A stretch of 64,000 bases of DNA from SKVR01 sp964453995. GTDB taxonomy: Bacteria > Bacteroidota > Bacteroidia > Bacteroidales > UBA7960. Position 1 is the stretch's first letter. The number at the start of each line of letters is the position of its first letter. A model generated the notes under the pieces. That model searched no databases. It was not told the DNA's origin and saw only the letters and a list, made by a program, of their open reading frames with translations. The position numbers and the translations under genes are program-made. Below are positions 27,255 to 36,629 of this stretch, piece after piece. The stretch is from assembly GCA_964453995.1 (NCBI GenBank), contig CAYVQC010000012.1:1-64000 (forward strand), given 5' to 3'.

Positions 27255-27548
27255 ATGACTAAAGCAGAAATTGTAGCTGAAATTGCCAACAAAACCGGAA
27301 TTGAAAAAGTAGCCGTACAGGCCACTGTTGAAGCTTTTATGAGCACAGTAAAAAATTCGCTTGTAAAAGGCGACAACGTTTATCTCAGAGGATTTGGCAG
27401 CTTTATCATTAAGGAGAGAGCCGAAAAAACAGGAAGAAATATCTCCAAGAACACCACCATTATCATTCCTGCACACTCCATTCCTTCATTCAAACCCGCA
27501 AAGGAATTTGTAAATGAGGTTAAAGAATCGGTTAAAGTAAAAAAATAA
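27255..27548 (+). CDS. HU/IHF-family DNA-binding protein
   Basis: 97 residues from ATG 27255 (MTKAEIVAEIANKTG); the open frame continues upstream but across the promoter. The HU signature lies around residues 45-65 (GDNVYLRGFGSFIIKERAEKTGRN), and the DNA-binding arm ends in IIIPAHSIPSFKPAKEF. It is a dimeric nucleoid protein that bends DNA. A tiny basic-protein gene follows after 47 bases and is probably co-transcribed. Confidence 0.94.
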   Translation: MTKAEIVAEIANKTGIEKVAVQATVEAFMSTVKNSLVKGDNVYLRGFGSFIIKERAEKTGRNISKNTTIIIPAHSIPSFKPAKEFVNEVKESVKVKK

Positions 27549-27595
27549 ATAAATCGCCTTTTTAAGGTAAAACTAATTTTAATAAACATATTTTT

Positions 27596-27685
27596 ATGCC
27601 AAGCGGAAAAAAAAGAAAAAGACACAAGATGGCTACCCACAAGCGCAAAAAGCGCCTGCGCAAAAACAGACACAAAAAGAAATAA
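27596..27685 (+). CDS. 29-residue basic protein, AURKAIP1/COX24 (mS38)-like
   Basis: 29 residues, of which 18 are Lys or Arg and 4 are His. The order KKRKRHKMATHKRKKRLRKN fits the short KR.HKM..HKR.KR.R motif of the AURKAIP1/COX24 domain (DUF1713), known from mitochondrial small-subunit protein mS38 and, as I recall, annotated on very short Bacteroidota proteins. This suggests a ribosome-bound peptide. It follows the HU gene by 47 bases and is followed by a strong terminator, so the pair forms a short operon. Confidence 0.75.
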   Translation: MPSGKKRKRHKMATHKRKKRLRKNRHKKK

Positions 27686-27718
27686 TTCATTTTTTGTGCT
27701 GTTGTAAGGATTGCTGAT

Positions 27719-27754
27719 AAAATTACATAATACCACAGGGTGTTATGTAATTTT
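27719..27754 (+). terminator. Terminator after the HU / small basic protein operon
   Basis: 16-bp stem (27719-27734 with 27739-27754, one wobble) and a 4-base ACAG loop, AAAATTACATAA on the left and TTATGTAATTTT on the right. Confidence 0.8.
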
Positions 27755-28087
27755 GTTTAGCATCAACCATTTTCTGAACCTGTATCCTGCCAACCATTCA
27801 TCTTAAAACCGTTTACCATTATCTCCAACTTTTCCCGGTTTATTCCTTAAGGAAGCATTATTCACAAACCAACCGGGCAATAGAAGGGATAAATGGAATA
27901 ATTCTGTAAAATAGACACCTGAGCATTTGGGATGTACCACCCAATCATTCCCGATTTGGAATAATCCTGGTTTATAACCCGCCAGCATCACCAAAGTTGT
28001 AAACATTCCGGATGCAATAACTCTCTTGGGTGAAAATGAAGCAGAACAAGAGATGAAATGTTGTAACTTACTTAAAGAAATTCAATT
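27755..28087. other. 333-bp gap before rng
   Basis: No gene is supported. A 7-bp inverted repeat CCCGGTT / AACCGGG (near 27834 and 27880) is the only structure seen. A 67-codon minus-strand frame here has no recognisable features. The rng promoter must be within this stretch but no clean TAnnTTTG was found. Confidence 0.4.
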
Positions 28088-29638
28088 GTGAACAAAGAAT
28101 TAATCATTGATTCCAACTCTTCGGAAATTGTTATTGCTCTTTTGGAAGACAAGCAATTGGTAGAGCTTCATAAAGAGAAAAAAAATAACAATTATTCCGT
28201 TGGCGACATTTACCTTGGAAAGGTAAAAAAGATCATTTCAGGGCTTAATGCCGCCTTTGTCGATGTGGGATATGAAAAGGATGCCTTTCTTCATTACCTG
28301 GATTTGGGTGCACAGGTAAACTCTCTCAACAAATACACCAAGCTGGCCATGGCCGGAAAAAGCAAAATCCTTGCAATGGATACCTTTATCCTGGAAAAGG
28401 AAATTGAAAAAACCGGCAAGATCACCAATGTGCTCAGTGCAAACCAACCAGTTTTGGTTCAAATTGCCAAAGAACCCATTTCCACTAAAGGCCCCCGCAT
28501 CACCAGTGAAATATCAATAGCCGGGCGATACCTGGTTTTGGTACCCTTTTCCGATCGTATATCGGTGTCTCAAAAAATAAAAAATTCAGAAGAAAAAAAC
28601 AGGCTCAAGCGTTTGGTACAAAGTATCCGCCCCAAAAACTTTGGCGTAATTGTAAGAACAGTAGCAGAGGGCAAAATGGTGGCCGATCTGCACAATGACC
28701 TCAAAAACCTGGTGGACAAATGGTACAATGTAGCAGCAAAACTCGAAAATGCCAAAGCACCCAAGATCATTCAGGGTGAGATCAACAGAACCTCTGCCAT
28801 ACTTCGGGATTTACTCACGCCGGAGTTTAACCATGTCTACGTAAACGACCAGGTAGTTTATCAGGAACTCAGGGACTATATGAAAACCATCGCTCCCGAC
28901 AAAATTGATATCCTGAAACTCTACAAAGGGAAAGTTCCCATTTTTGATCACCTGGGCGTAGAAAAACAGATCAAAAGCTCCTTTGGAAAGATCGTTTCCA
29001 TTAAGGGTGGTACCTATCTGATTATTGAGCATACAGAGGCCTTGCATGTAATTGATGTGAACAGTGGCCATCGTATCAATGCTGAAAACAGCCAGGAATC
29101 TAATGCCCTGGAAGTAAACCTGGAAGCCGCAGCCGAAATTGCCCGCCAGCTCAGACTAAGAGATATGGGCGGAATTATTGTGATCGACTTTATCGATATG
29201 GTAGAGCCTGCCAACCGCCGAAAACTCTTCGACAAAATGAAAGAAGAGATGAAAAAAGACAGGGCAAAACACAACATTTTGCCCCCAAGCAAATTTGGCC
29301 TTGTTCAGATCACCAGGCAAAGAGTAAGGACAGAAACCAACGTTGAGATCCTCGAAAAATGCCCCGCCTGCGGAGGTACCGGCGAAATCAAACCCAGCAT
29401 CATTGTTATTGATGAAATTGAGAACAACCTCAGGTATCTTATCCAGGAACAAAATGAGAAGAATCTTACCATAAGAGTGCATCCGTTCATATATGCATTT
29501 CTTACCAAGGGTCTGTGGTCGATTAAAATGCAGTGGATGTTTAAATATAAAGCCATATTTAAACTCATCCCCTCCTTATCCTACCACTTCCTGGAATACA
29601 GATTTTTCAACAAAATTGACGATGAAATAAAGATGTGA
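28088..29638 (+). CDS. rng: Ribonuclease G/E family endoribonuclease
   Basis: 516 residues from a GTG start. An S1-like RNA-binding domain (about 38-120; GDIYLGKVKKIISGLNAAFVDVGYEKDAFLHYLDL) is followed by the RNase H-like catalytic part with DVNSGHR and the DMGGIIVIDFIDM segment carrying the metal-binding Asp residues, then the zinc-link CPACGGTGE (about 425). It lacks the long C-terminal scaffold of RNase E, so its size fits RNase G. It processes rRNA ends and decays mRNA. A terminator separates it from recX. Confidence 0.95.
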   Translation: MNKELIIDSNSSEIVIALLEDKQLVELHKEKKNNNYSVGDIYLGKVKKIISGLNAAFVDVGYEKDAFLHYLDLGAQVNSLNKYTKLAMAGKSKILAMDTFILEKEIEKTGKITNVLSANQPVLVQIAKEPISTKGPRITSEISIAGRYLVLVPFSDRISVSQKIKNSEEKNRLKRLVQSIRPKNFGVIVRTVAEGKMVADLHNDLKNLVDKWYNVAAKLENAKAPKIIQGEINRTSAILRDLLTPEFNHVYVNDQVVYQELRDYMKTIAPDKIDILKLYKGKVPIFDHLGVEKQIKSSFGKIVSIKGGTYLIIEHTEALHVIDVNSGHRINAENSQESNALEVNLEAAAEIARQLRLRDMGGIIVIDFIDMVEPANRRKLFDKMKEEMKKDRAKHNILPPSKFGLVQITRQRVRTETNVEILEKCPACGGTGEIKPSIIVIDEIENNLRYLIQEQNEKNLTIRVHPFIYAFLTKGLWSIKMQWMFKYKAIFKLIPSLSYHFLEYRFFNKIDDEIKM

Positions 29639-29649
29639 GCGAAATAATC

Positions 29650-29703
29650 AACAGGTTTATCTTTTTGAGTATTTTTGACCCAAAAGGTAAACCTGTTTTT
29701 TTT
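29650..29703 (+). terminator. Terminator after rng
   Basis: AACAGGTTTA pairs with TAAACCTGTT, with an inner CTTTTTG/CAAAAGG pairing, followed by eight T. Confidence 0.85.
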
Positions 29704-29756
29704 CAGGCCTGTGTTTCGACAGTTTATAATTTGGTTAATTTCTCGTTGGAAGTAGT

Positions 29757-30239
29757 ATGAAAAGTCTTACGGTTGATGAGCTAAAGAAAAAACTTGCACG
29801 GTATTGTGCATGGAGAGAACGCTGCAGCACCGAAGCCGAAGAAAAACTCATTGCTCTGGGAGCCGGCAAAAAACACATCGCCGAGGTACTCAAATGGCTT
29901 GTTGAAGAAAACTACCTCAATGATGAGCGCTTCGCTATTGCCTTTGCTTCCGGAAAATTTAGCTATAACCGATGGGGCAACTTCCGCATTGCTGGCGAGC
30001 TGGCTAAACGGGGCATAGAACGGAAACTCATTGATAAAGCGCTTTCTTCCATAGAGCCCCAAGCCTATCAGAAAACTGCAAATATGCTGGCCCAAAAGAA
30101 ATATTCAGAGGTTAAAGACGACAATTTTCATTCTAAAAAACAGAAAACAGCCGCCTACCTGGTATCCAAAGGGTTTGAAACTGAAATTGCCTGGAAAGCA
30201 GTAAACACCATCAACCACGAACAACCCGAATCAGAATAG
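29757..30239 (+). CDS. recX: Regulatory protein RecX
   Basis: 160 residues, all alpha-helical, with the three-helix repeats of RecX: ARYCAWRERCSTEAEEKLIALG (about 14-36), WLVEENYLNDERFAIAFASGKF (about 47-70), GNFRIAGELAKRGIERKLIDKAL and a C-terminal repeat ending in TAAYLVSKGFETEIAWKAV. RecX binds RecA filaments and limits their activity. recA is not adjacent. prfB follows after 33 bases. Confidence 0.92.
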   Translation: MKSLTVDELKKKLARYCAWRERCSTEAEEKLIALGAGKKHIAEVLKWLVEENYLNDERFAIAFASGKFSYNRWGNFRIAGELAKRGIERKLIDKALSSIEPQAYQKTANMLAQKKYSEVKDDNFHSKKQKTAAYLVSKGFETEIAWKAVNTINHEQPESE

Positions 30240-30272
30240 TCAACAACATCAAATTATAAAAAAGATACGACC

Positions 30273-31362
30273 ATGATCTACAAAGATGACATAAAGTCGC
30301 TGGATAAAAGGCTTGAGGCCTTGAGGAGGTCACTTTGACCTGGATGAAAAGATAAATTACATCAAACAACAGGAAGAAAAAACAGAGGATCCCAATTTTT
30401 GGAATGATCCCAAAGAAGCAGAAAAAATCCTCAAAGACATCAGGGATCATAAAAAATGGACCGATGGCTTCGCCAGAACACAATCTGCCCTGGAAGATCT
30501 AAAGGTGCTCTATGACTTTTATGAAGCCAAAGAGGCATCGGAAGAAGAGGTAATGGAACAATACGACCAGGTGATAGAAAACCTCGAAGAGCTGGAATTC
30601 AGGAAAATGCTCGGAAAGGAAGAAGACCGGCTGGCAGCCATTGTTACCATCAACTCTGGTGCCGGAGGTACCGAAAGTCAGGATTGGGCAGAAATGCTCA
30701 TGCGGATGTACCTGCGCTATGGAGAAAAAAAAGGATTCAAATCAAAGGTGCTCGACATACAGGAAGGGGATGGTGCCGGAATAAAATCTGCCAGTATTGA
30801 GTTTGAAGGAGAATATGCCTATGGGTATCTTAAAGGTGAAAATGGTGTGCACCGTCTGGTAAGGCTTTCTCCTTTCGATGCAGCCAATAAACGACATACT
30901 TCCTTCGCTTCTGTTTATGCCTACCCTGTCATTGATGAAAATATTGAAATAGAGGTCAATCCGGCTGATATAAGCTGGGATACCTTTCGCTCCAGTGGCC
31001 CGGGAGGGCAGAACGTAAACAAGGTAGAAACCGCAGTCCGGCTTAAACACGCACCCAGCGGCATAATCATTGAATGCCAGGAAACCCGATCGCAGGGCCA
31101 AAACCGCGAAAAAGCACTTACCATGCTCAAATCGCAGTTGTATGAAATTGAGCTCAGAAAAAAACGGGAAAAACTGCAGGCCATTGAAAGCAGTAAAAAG
31201 AAAATTGAATGGGGCTCACAGATTCGCTCTTACGTAATGCATCCTTACAAAATGGTCAAAGATCTTCGCACCAATGTGGAAACATCAAATGTGCAGGCCG
31301 TAATGGATGGCGAACTGGACAACTTTATCAAGGCCTTTCTCATAGAATATGGCGATGAGTAA
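30273..31362 (+). CDS. prfB: Peptide chain release factor 2 (programmed +1 frameshift)
   Basis: Encoded as 30273-30335 joined to 30337-31362, 362 residues in total. The first 21 codons end at an in-frame TGA (30336-30338); reading continues in the +1 frame as LDLDEKINYIKQQEEK. The stop-recognition tripeptide SPF is at residues 199-201 (RLSPFDAANKRHTSF) and the GGQ of peptidyl-tRNA hydrolysis at 244-246 (SSGPGGQNVNKVETAV), each six residues before the E. coli positions. RF2 terminates at UGA and UAA, and the frameshift makes its own synthesis depend on RF2 scarcity. Any annotation starting at the internal ATG 30505 would lose 77 residues. Confidence 0.97.
30324..30339 (+). promoter_or_regulatory. 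RF2 autoregulatory frameshift site
   Basis: AGGAGG (30324-30329), three bases, then CTT TGA C. This is the canonical arrangement: an internal anti-SD-pairing site at fixed distance, a slippery CUU codon and a poor UGA-C stop. It is notable because natural start sites in this window mostly lack Shine-Dalgarno sequences, yet the frameshift stimulator is kept. Confidence 0.95.
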
Positions 31363-31393
31363 TATGCCAATCTCAACTCCCTCAAAGACTTAC

Positions 31394-31430
31394 TACCCCT
31401 CTGTTTTCACATGAAACAGGGGGTTTCTTT
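31394..31430. terminator. Terminator between prfB and the FISUMP gene
   Basis: ACCCCTCTGTTTT pairs with AAACAGGGGGT (one bulge), followed by TTTCTTTTT. It serves prfB and possibly the convergent gene. Confidence 0.7.
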
Positions 31431-31441
31431 TTCACCGCTTG

Positions 31442-32497
31442 TCAGGGAGCATTCCTTACACATCTTACAGCATATCCGCTGGATTTCACAAAATGGTTGG
31501 CATAAATACCAGGATTAAAATAATGGGTGTACATCATGATGGCACTGTTGCTGGTTTCTTCGGTAAAAGACCAAAACGCGGCATTGTAGCCCATTCCATC
31601 GAATGATCCTGATGGATCCCGCAGACCCGACGGAACCAGGTTCATCCCGGTAATATTGCTTGCTCCTGTGTTGGGGCTGTGCCAAAGCCCGGTTTGATCT
31701 TCAAGGGTACCGGTCTGCCTTAACATACCTCCGGCAATGGCACTTAACTCTAGCGATCCCTCATCGGGTGAGAGGTAATCTTCACTTAAAGCATCCAAAT
31801 GACCTATCAACTGTTCCCAATCAGCAATATCGGGTACTCTCCATTGCGCAGGACAAATGCCACGATTGTCTGTTATCACATGCCAGGTGTAAAGTTTCCC
31901 ATAGTCATCATCATTGCCGGGATCATCATCATAATGAAAGAAAAACTTAGGATCTTCCATTCCGGAGTAATTGCCCGTGCCGGTGCCGTCAGATATGGGA
32001 TCATCGTTGTTGTAGGAAGACACCCTCAGGTTTTCGCCCATCCACAATCTGTTACCGATCTGAATAACCTTGTATGCATTTCCATCATTATCCTCAACAG
32101 GAGTAGTAGTGGTAAAAGTAAGTGTTGTGCTGTAAAATGCAGTATCTTCAAAAAGATAATATGCCCTCGCAAAGTATGTCGTGCCACTTTCAAGACCTTC
32201 GATGGTATGGGTATAGATTCCCGGTATAGGCGTATGGGATAGTTTATTATCATCTACAGTGGGCGGAGAAGTGGTAGCCCAGCAGAAACCCATTTCGCCA
32301 ATATCGGCAAAGGTACCGGCAATGTCGGCCGTTACAAAAACCTGGTCCGGTCCCACATAGTCTGCCGTTACTTCCTCAAAATTAGCCGGCCAGTCTACAA
32401 TGCCATCTCCGTTTTCTTTTTCACAGGAAAAGAACAAAAGCAAAAACATGCCCCATAAGGCATAAACATAACTATTTACTGGAAAAGATCTCATCAC
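31442..32497 (-). CDS. FISUMP-domain lipoprotein
   Basis: 351 residues. A lipoprotein signal ends LLFFS-C at Cys25, followed by acidic residues (CEKENGDG), which suggests surface export. A fibronectin-like domain (about 38-130) precedes the Fibrobacter succinogenes major paralogous domain (about 140-350): NAYKVIQIGNRLWMGENLRV, GKLYTWHVI, GICPAQWRVPDIADWEQLI and the end YAVRCVRN. FISUMP proteins are abundant surface proteins of Bacteroidota without an assigned reaction. It is a single gene, convergent with prfB. Confidence 0.88.
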   Translation of the reverse strand: MMRSFPVNSYVYALWGMFLLLFFSCEKENGDGIVDWPANFEEVTADYVGPDQVFVTADIAGTFADIGEMGFCWATTSPPTVDDNKLSHTPIPGIYTHTIEGLESGTTYFARAYYLFEDTAFYSTTLTFTTTTPVEDNDGNAYKVIQIGNRLWMGENLRVSSYNNDDPISDGTGTGNYSGMEDPKFFFHYDDDPGNDDDYGKLYTWHVITDNRGICPAQWRVPDIADWEQLIGHLDALSEDYLSPDEGSLELSAIAGGMLRQTGTLEDQTGLWHSPNTGASNITGMNLVPSGLRDPSGSFDGMGYNAAFWSFTEETSNSAIMMYTHYFNPGIYANHFVKSSGYAVRCVRNAP

Positions 32498-33271
32498 ATT
32501 AAATTTAGGTCAATACTGTGTCAAATTTGGAAAGTGATTACTTTTTACAGGACCCCGAACTATCGGGGAAAACATGAAGCAACGTATGATTTTAATCGAA
32601 TTGCAAGACGCATGAGGTAAGTTGTAAATTCATGAAGATTTTTTATAGAATCAGGTTCTTTAAATTCAATCACCGCCAAAACAATGCCTGATTTTGTTAA
32701 ATTTGTTAACTTACTGACTAACTGTACGCCTCAGGATTTGCCCATAAAAAACCTCCTGGATAAAATAACAGGAAAACTGGTTAAGAAATCACTTACAAGG
32801 CCCTTAGCAGCATTTTGCTATCTTTTTTATTTACTGGCTGTTAGAAAAGAAAATATTAAATATTCCTATTCATGCGTCGCATCATAAAGTTACAAATATT
32901 TTCGTACAGAGGGTTAACGGTTCAATACCCAAGGCTGTCAAAATTCGTAAATCATTACAAAACAATACATCAGTGATACCACTCCCAAGCTCAATTGAGC
33001 TATATCCCTCAAAAAGAACCAATTACAGAATTTTTTCAATTATGTTAAACAAAGGTATAAATGAGAGAAACGCCTCAAATTGTAAGTTGCTTTGATTCAC
33101 AACCTTAAATATTGCCGTTAATAACTTTCCCTGATTGTTAATAATCTCTCGTTCATCATTGTTGTTTTGTTGTTTATCTTCGCTAAAGAATAAGATACTC
33201 CAACCCTGTTTTCCTCAGGACAAGATAATTTTACGACATACGAACTATTAATCAATACTAAATCCGGAATC
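32498..33271. other. 774-bp gene-poor gap before nrdJ
   Basis: The longest non-coding stretch in the window, strongly AT-rich. I see no tRNA, no cobalamin riboswitch box and no convincing gene; a 67-codon frame at 32684-32887 has no recognisable features. A near-consensus -7 (TATCTTCG, 33175-33182) lies 90 bases before nrdJ. Confidence 0.4.
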
Positions 33272-35962
33272 ATGGACAATAGTGCAGGCATTCAATCAGT
33301 TATTACCGACCAGGACAATAAAAACAAAGAAAAAAATCTTTACCAGGATGTATTGGGAAAAAGAACACCCCAGGCCCTGCCACCCCAGGAAGACAAACAG
33401 CCGGAAAATCCTGAATCAAAAGCTACCCCTCCTAAAAAAGAAGAGGCCCCCAAATACACTTATAATCAAGCGGTAGAAAAAACAACCGCATATTTTAATG
33501 GTGATAGCCTGGCAGCCGGAGTATGGGTAAATAAATATGCCCTCAAAGATTCTGAAGGCAATATATACGAACTCACTCCCGATGATATGCATCGCAGGAT
33601 CGCGAAAGAGATTGCCCGCATTGAAAAAAGATACCCCAACCCCATGTCGGAAGAGAAGGTTTTTTCATTATTGAAAAAATTCAAATACATTGTGCCCCAG
33701 GGTAGTCCCATGGCCGGAATTGGAAATCCCTTCCAGATCGGATCCCTTTCCAACTGTTTTGTGATTGGAAACAGAAACGCTGATTCCTACGGAGGCATCA
33801 TGAAGGTAGACGAAGAACAGGTACAACTTATGAAACGCCGTGGCGGCGTTGGACACGACCTCTCTCATATCCGCCCCAAGGGAAGCCCTGTAAAAAACAG
33901 CGCTCTTACCTCAACCGGGCTGGTACCTTTCATGGAGCGCTACTCCAATTCTACCCGCGAAGTAGCCCAGGACGGAAGAAGAGGCGCTCTTATGCTAAGC
34001 GTGTCCATTACCCATCCGGATTCAGAAGGATTCATCAATGCCAAGCTGGAAGAAGGTAAAGTAACGGGAGCCAATGTATCGGTAAAGATCACTGACGATT
34101 TTATGAAGGCCGTGGTCAACAACAAGCCTTTTGTCCAGAAATATCCTGTTGACGCGGCAAACCCTGTTTATCGCAAGGAAATTGATGCCCGTTCGCTATG
34201 GAACAAAATTGTGCACAATGCATGGAGATCTGCCGAACCCGGTATTCTTTTCTGGGATACTGTTATCAGGGAATCTATTCCCGATTGTTATGCCGATCTT
34301 GGTTTTAGCACTGTTTCCACCAATCCTTGCGGAGAAATACCACTTTGCCCCTACGATAGCTGCCGCCTTTTGGCCATCAATCTTTTCAGTTATGTGAAGA
34401 ATCCTTTCAAAAAAGACGCTGTATTTGACTTTGATCTCTTCAAAGAGCATGTACACTATGCCCAACGAATCATGGACGACATCATAGATCTTGAGCTGGA
34501 AAAAATTGATGCTATCATTCACAAAATACAATCCGACCCTGAAGAAAATGAGGTCAAGCATGTTGAACTTGAATTGTGGAAAAAAATCCAGCAAAAGTGC
34601 ATTGAGGGCCGGCGTACCGGCGTTGGTATCACGGCCGAAGGCGATATGATTGCTGCCCTCGGCATGCGCTATGGCACACAGGAAGCTTCCGATTTTTCGG
34701 TAAAAATCCACAAAACCCTGGCTATTGAAGCATACAGGTCGTCTGCTGTAATGGCCGGTGAAAGAGGCCCCTTTACCGTGTATGAGGCAGCCCGTGAAGT
34801 AAATAATCCATTTATCAAAAGGCTTTTTGAAGCCGATCCCTCCCTGGAAGAACTCATGCGCAAAAATGGCCGACGCAATATTGCATTGCTCACCATTGCT
34901 CCCACAGGAAGTGTTTCGCTGATGACCCAAACCACATCGGGCATAGAACCTGTTTTTATGGTAGCCTATAAAAGAAGAAGAAAAGTAAATCCCAACGACA
35001 AAAACGTAAGAGTTGACTTTGTTGATGAAGTTGGCGATCATTGGGAAGAGTACAATGTATTTCATCATAAATTCGAAGACTGGCTTTCCATCAATGGGTA
35101 CGACGTGCAGCAGGTAAAGCACATGAAGCAGGAAGACCTGAATAAGATCATTGAAAAATCGCCTTACCACAAGGCCACTGCCAATGATGTTGATTGGGTG
35201 GCAAAAGTATCTATGCAGGGTGCCGTACAGAAGTGGGTTGACCACTCCATCAGCGTTACCGTAAACATTCCCAACAACGTAACCGAAGAACTCGTGGGGA
35301 GAATATACCGCACCGCATGGGAGAGTGGCTGCAAGGGAGTAACCGTATATCGCGACGGGTCACGCTCGGGTGTTCTGGTTACAGATAATAAAAAAGAAGC
35401 CCAAACCGAGTTCAAGGAAACCAACGCACCCAAAAGACCAAAAGTTCTTGATGCTGAAGTGGTACGCTTCAACAACAATTCAGAAAAATGGGTAGCCGTA
35501 GTAGGTATTCTCGACGACAGACCCTATGAAATATTTACCGGTAAGGCCGAAGGATTTTACTTACCCCCCTATGTTGAAAAGGGACGCGTGATCAAAAACA
35601 AACTTTCCGGTGGAGAAAAAAGATACGACTTCCAGTTTGATGATCTTGATGGCTACAAAATCACTATTGAAGGGTTGTCAAGAAGCTTTGACAAGGAATA
35701 CTGGAACTATGCTAAACTCATCTCCGGGATCCTGCGCCATGGCATGCCCCTGCCCTCTGTAGTTGATGTTATTGAAGATATGAACCTTAGCGGTGATACC
35801 CTGCATACCTGGAAAAACGGGATTGCCAGGGCTCTTAAAAGATTTATCCCTGATGGGACTATTGCACAGGGACGTATCTGTAAATCATGCAAATCTGCCA
35901 ATGTAATTTACCAGGAAGGATGTCTGATTTGCAAAGATTGTGGCGAAAGCAAGTGCGGATAA
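33272..35962 (+). CDS. nrdJ: Class II (adenosylcobalamin-dependent) ribonucleotide reductase
   Basis: 896 residues. A low-complexity Lys/Pro/Glu N-terminus (about 15-60) precedes the NrdJ fold. NPCGEIP around Cys353 and Glu355 is the active-site loop bearing the thiyl radical and the catalytic Glu. AWESGCKGVTVYRDGSRSGVL (about 685-710) is characteristic of the large NrdJ type, and the C-terminus has zinc-ribbon-like CKSC and CKDC pairs (870-896). It reduces ribonucleotides to deoxyribonucleotides with coenzyme B12 and works with or without oxygen. No nrdA/B lies nearby. It is monocistronic with a strong terminator. Confidence 0.95.
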   Translation: MDNSAGIQSVITDQDNKNKEKNLYQDVLGKRTPQALPPQEDKQPENPESKATPPKKEEAPKYTYNQAVEKTTAYFNGDSLAAGVWVNKYALKDSEGNIYELTPDDMHRRIAKEIARIEKRYPNPMSEEKVFSLLKKFKYIVPQGSPMAGIGNPFQIGSLSNCFVIGNRNADSYGGIMKVDEEQVQLMKRRGGVGHDLSHIRPKGSPVKNSALTSTGLVPFMERYSNSTREVAQDGRRGALMLSVSITHPDSEGFINAKLEEGKVTGANVSVKITDDFMKAVVNNKPFVQKYPVDAANPVYRKEIDARSLWNKIVHNAWRSAEPGILFWDTVIRESIPDCYADLGFSTVSTNPCGEIPLCPYDSCRLLAINLFSYVKNPFKKDAVFDFDLFKEHVHYAQRIMDDIIDLELEKIDAIIHKIQSDPEENEVKHVELELWKKIQQKCIEGRRTGVGITAEGDMIAALGMRYGTQEASDFSVKIHKTLAIEAYRSSAVMAGERGPFTVYEAAREVNNPFIKRLFEADPSLEELMRKNGRRNIALLTIAPTGSVSLMTQTTSGIEPVFMVAYKRRRKVNPNDKNVRVDFVDEVGDHWEEYNVFHHKFEDWLSINGYDVQQVKHMKQEDLNKIIEKSPYHKATANDVDWVAKVSMQGAVQKWVDHSISVTVNIPNNVTEELVGRIYRTAWESGCKGVTVYRDGSRSGVLVTDNKKEAQTEFKETNAPKRPKVLDAEVVRFNNNSEKWVAVVGILDDRPYEIFTGKAEGFYLPPYVEKGRVIKNKLSGGEKRYDFQFDDLDGYKITIEGLSRSFDKEYWNYAKLISGILRHGMPLPSVVDVIEDMNLSGDTLHTWKNGIARALKRFIPDGTIAQGRICKSCKSANVIYQEGCLICKDCGESKCG

Positions 35963-36011
35963 GCATCACCATACTTTTTAAAATTATCGATTACCTTGAT
36001 TTTTGACCACG

Positions 36012-36044
36012 AACCCTTCCCCTGAATCGGGGGAAGGGTTTTTC
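36012..36044 (+). terminator. Terminator after nrdJ
   Basis: Perfect 11-bp stem AACCCTTCCCC / GGGGAAGGGTT with a 7-base loop and a following T-run. The rest of the 420-bp gap to 36382 is AT-rich; TATCTTTA at 36298-36305 may be the -7 of the csbD gene. Confidence 0.9.
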
Positions 36045-36382
36045 CTTCTTCCTGCCAGCCTTTTCTCCATCCGGACTACTTACCACTATCTTACTTCCAG
36101 AAAACTGAATCAGTTTGCAACCCGATTCCTGAAAAAGTAAATTTAACCGAACATTAAATTTATTTACAGTTGTTGTAGATATTCCCCACACTGTGGACTT
36201 TTTTTGCAATCCATCCCTTCCTGAATGTATGAAGCAGGTTTCTGCATACTACCCCTGGCCCTGCTATATGCTTGAAATAATTGGTCTTACAAATACTTAT
36301 CTTTAGGGTAATACCAAAGCATGGTACAGTTTTTTTATACTATTGAATTGAATTTTTCAATACAAACTAAAAAAAATGAACC

Positions 36383-36568
36383 ATGGACAAATTAAAAATC
36401 AAAGGAAACTGGAATGAAATAAAAGGAAAATTAAAGCAAAAGTATTCTCAGCTAACCGACGATGACCTGCTGTATGTAGAAGGCAAGGAAGATGAATTGA
36501 TTGGTCGCTTGCAGCAAAGACTTAGCAAAAGTAAGGAGGAAATCGAATACGAACTTAGCAGATTATAG
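36383..36568 (+). CDS. CsbD-family stress protein
   Basis: 61 residues: KIKGNWNEIKGKLKQKYSQLTDDDLLYVEGKEDELIGRLQ is the CsbD domain, a small helical, charged protein family induced by general stress in many bacteria. The molecular role is unknown. A small membrane protein follows 61 bases downstream, probably in the same transcript. Confidence 0.93.
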   Translation: MDKLKIKGNWNEIKGKLKQKYSQLTDDDLLYVEGKEDELIGRLQQRLSKSKEEIEYELSRL

Positions 36569-36629
36569 AGTGCCAGCTCTCTTGGGATTACCCATTCCAT
36601 AATTGCCTAACCTTTAAATATATACTATC

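Noticed and set aside
27803..28006. 67-codon minus-strand frame before rng
   Set aside because: No family features; the only structure there is a short inverted repeat.
29704..29735. Possible third copy of the 146-bp repeat (TTTCGACAGTTTA)
   Set aside because: Only 13 bases match and there are no terminal repeats; it lies right after the rng terminator and may be chance.
32684..32887. 67-codon open frame in the gap before nrdJ
   Set aside because: No recognisable domain, signal or upstream promoter; AT-rich sequence gives such frames by chance.
32905..32935. tRNA T-arm-like stretch GGTTCAATACC
   Set aside because: The flanking bases do not form a T-stem and no anticodon or acceptor stem can be drawn.
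33170..33182. nrdJ promoter with TATCTTCG
   Set aside because: One mismatch in the -7 box and no -33 box at 19-21 bases; mentioned in the gap entry only.
32498..33271. Cobalamin riboswitch upstream of the B12-dependent reductase
   Set aside because: No B12-box-like sequence or matching fold was found in the gap.
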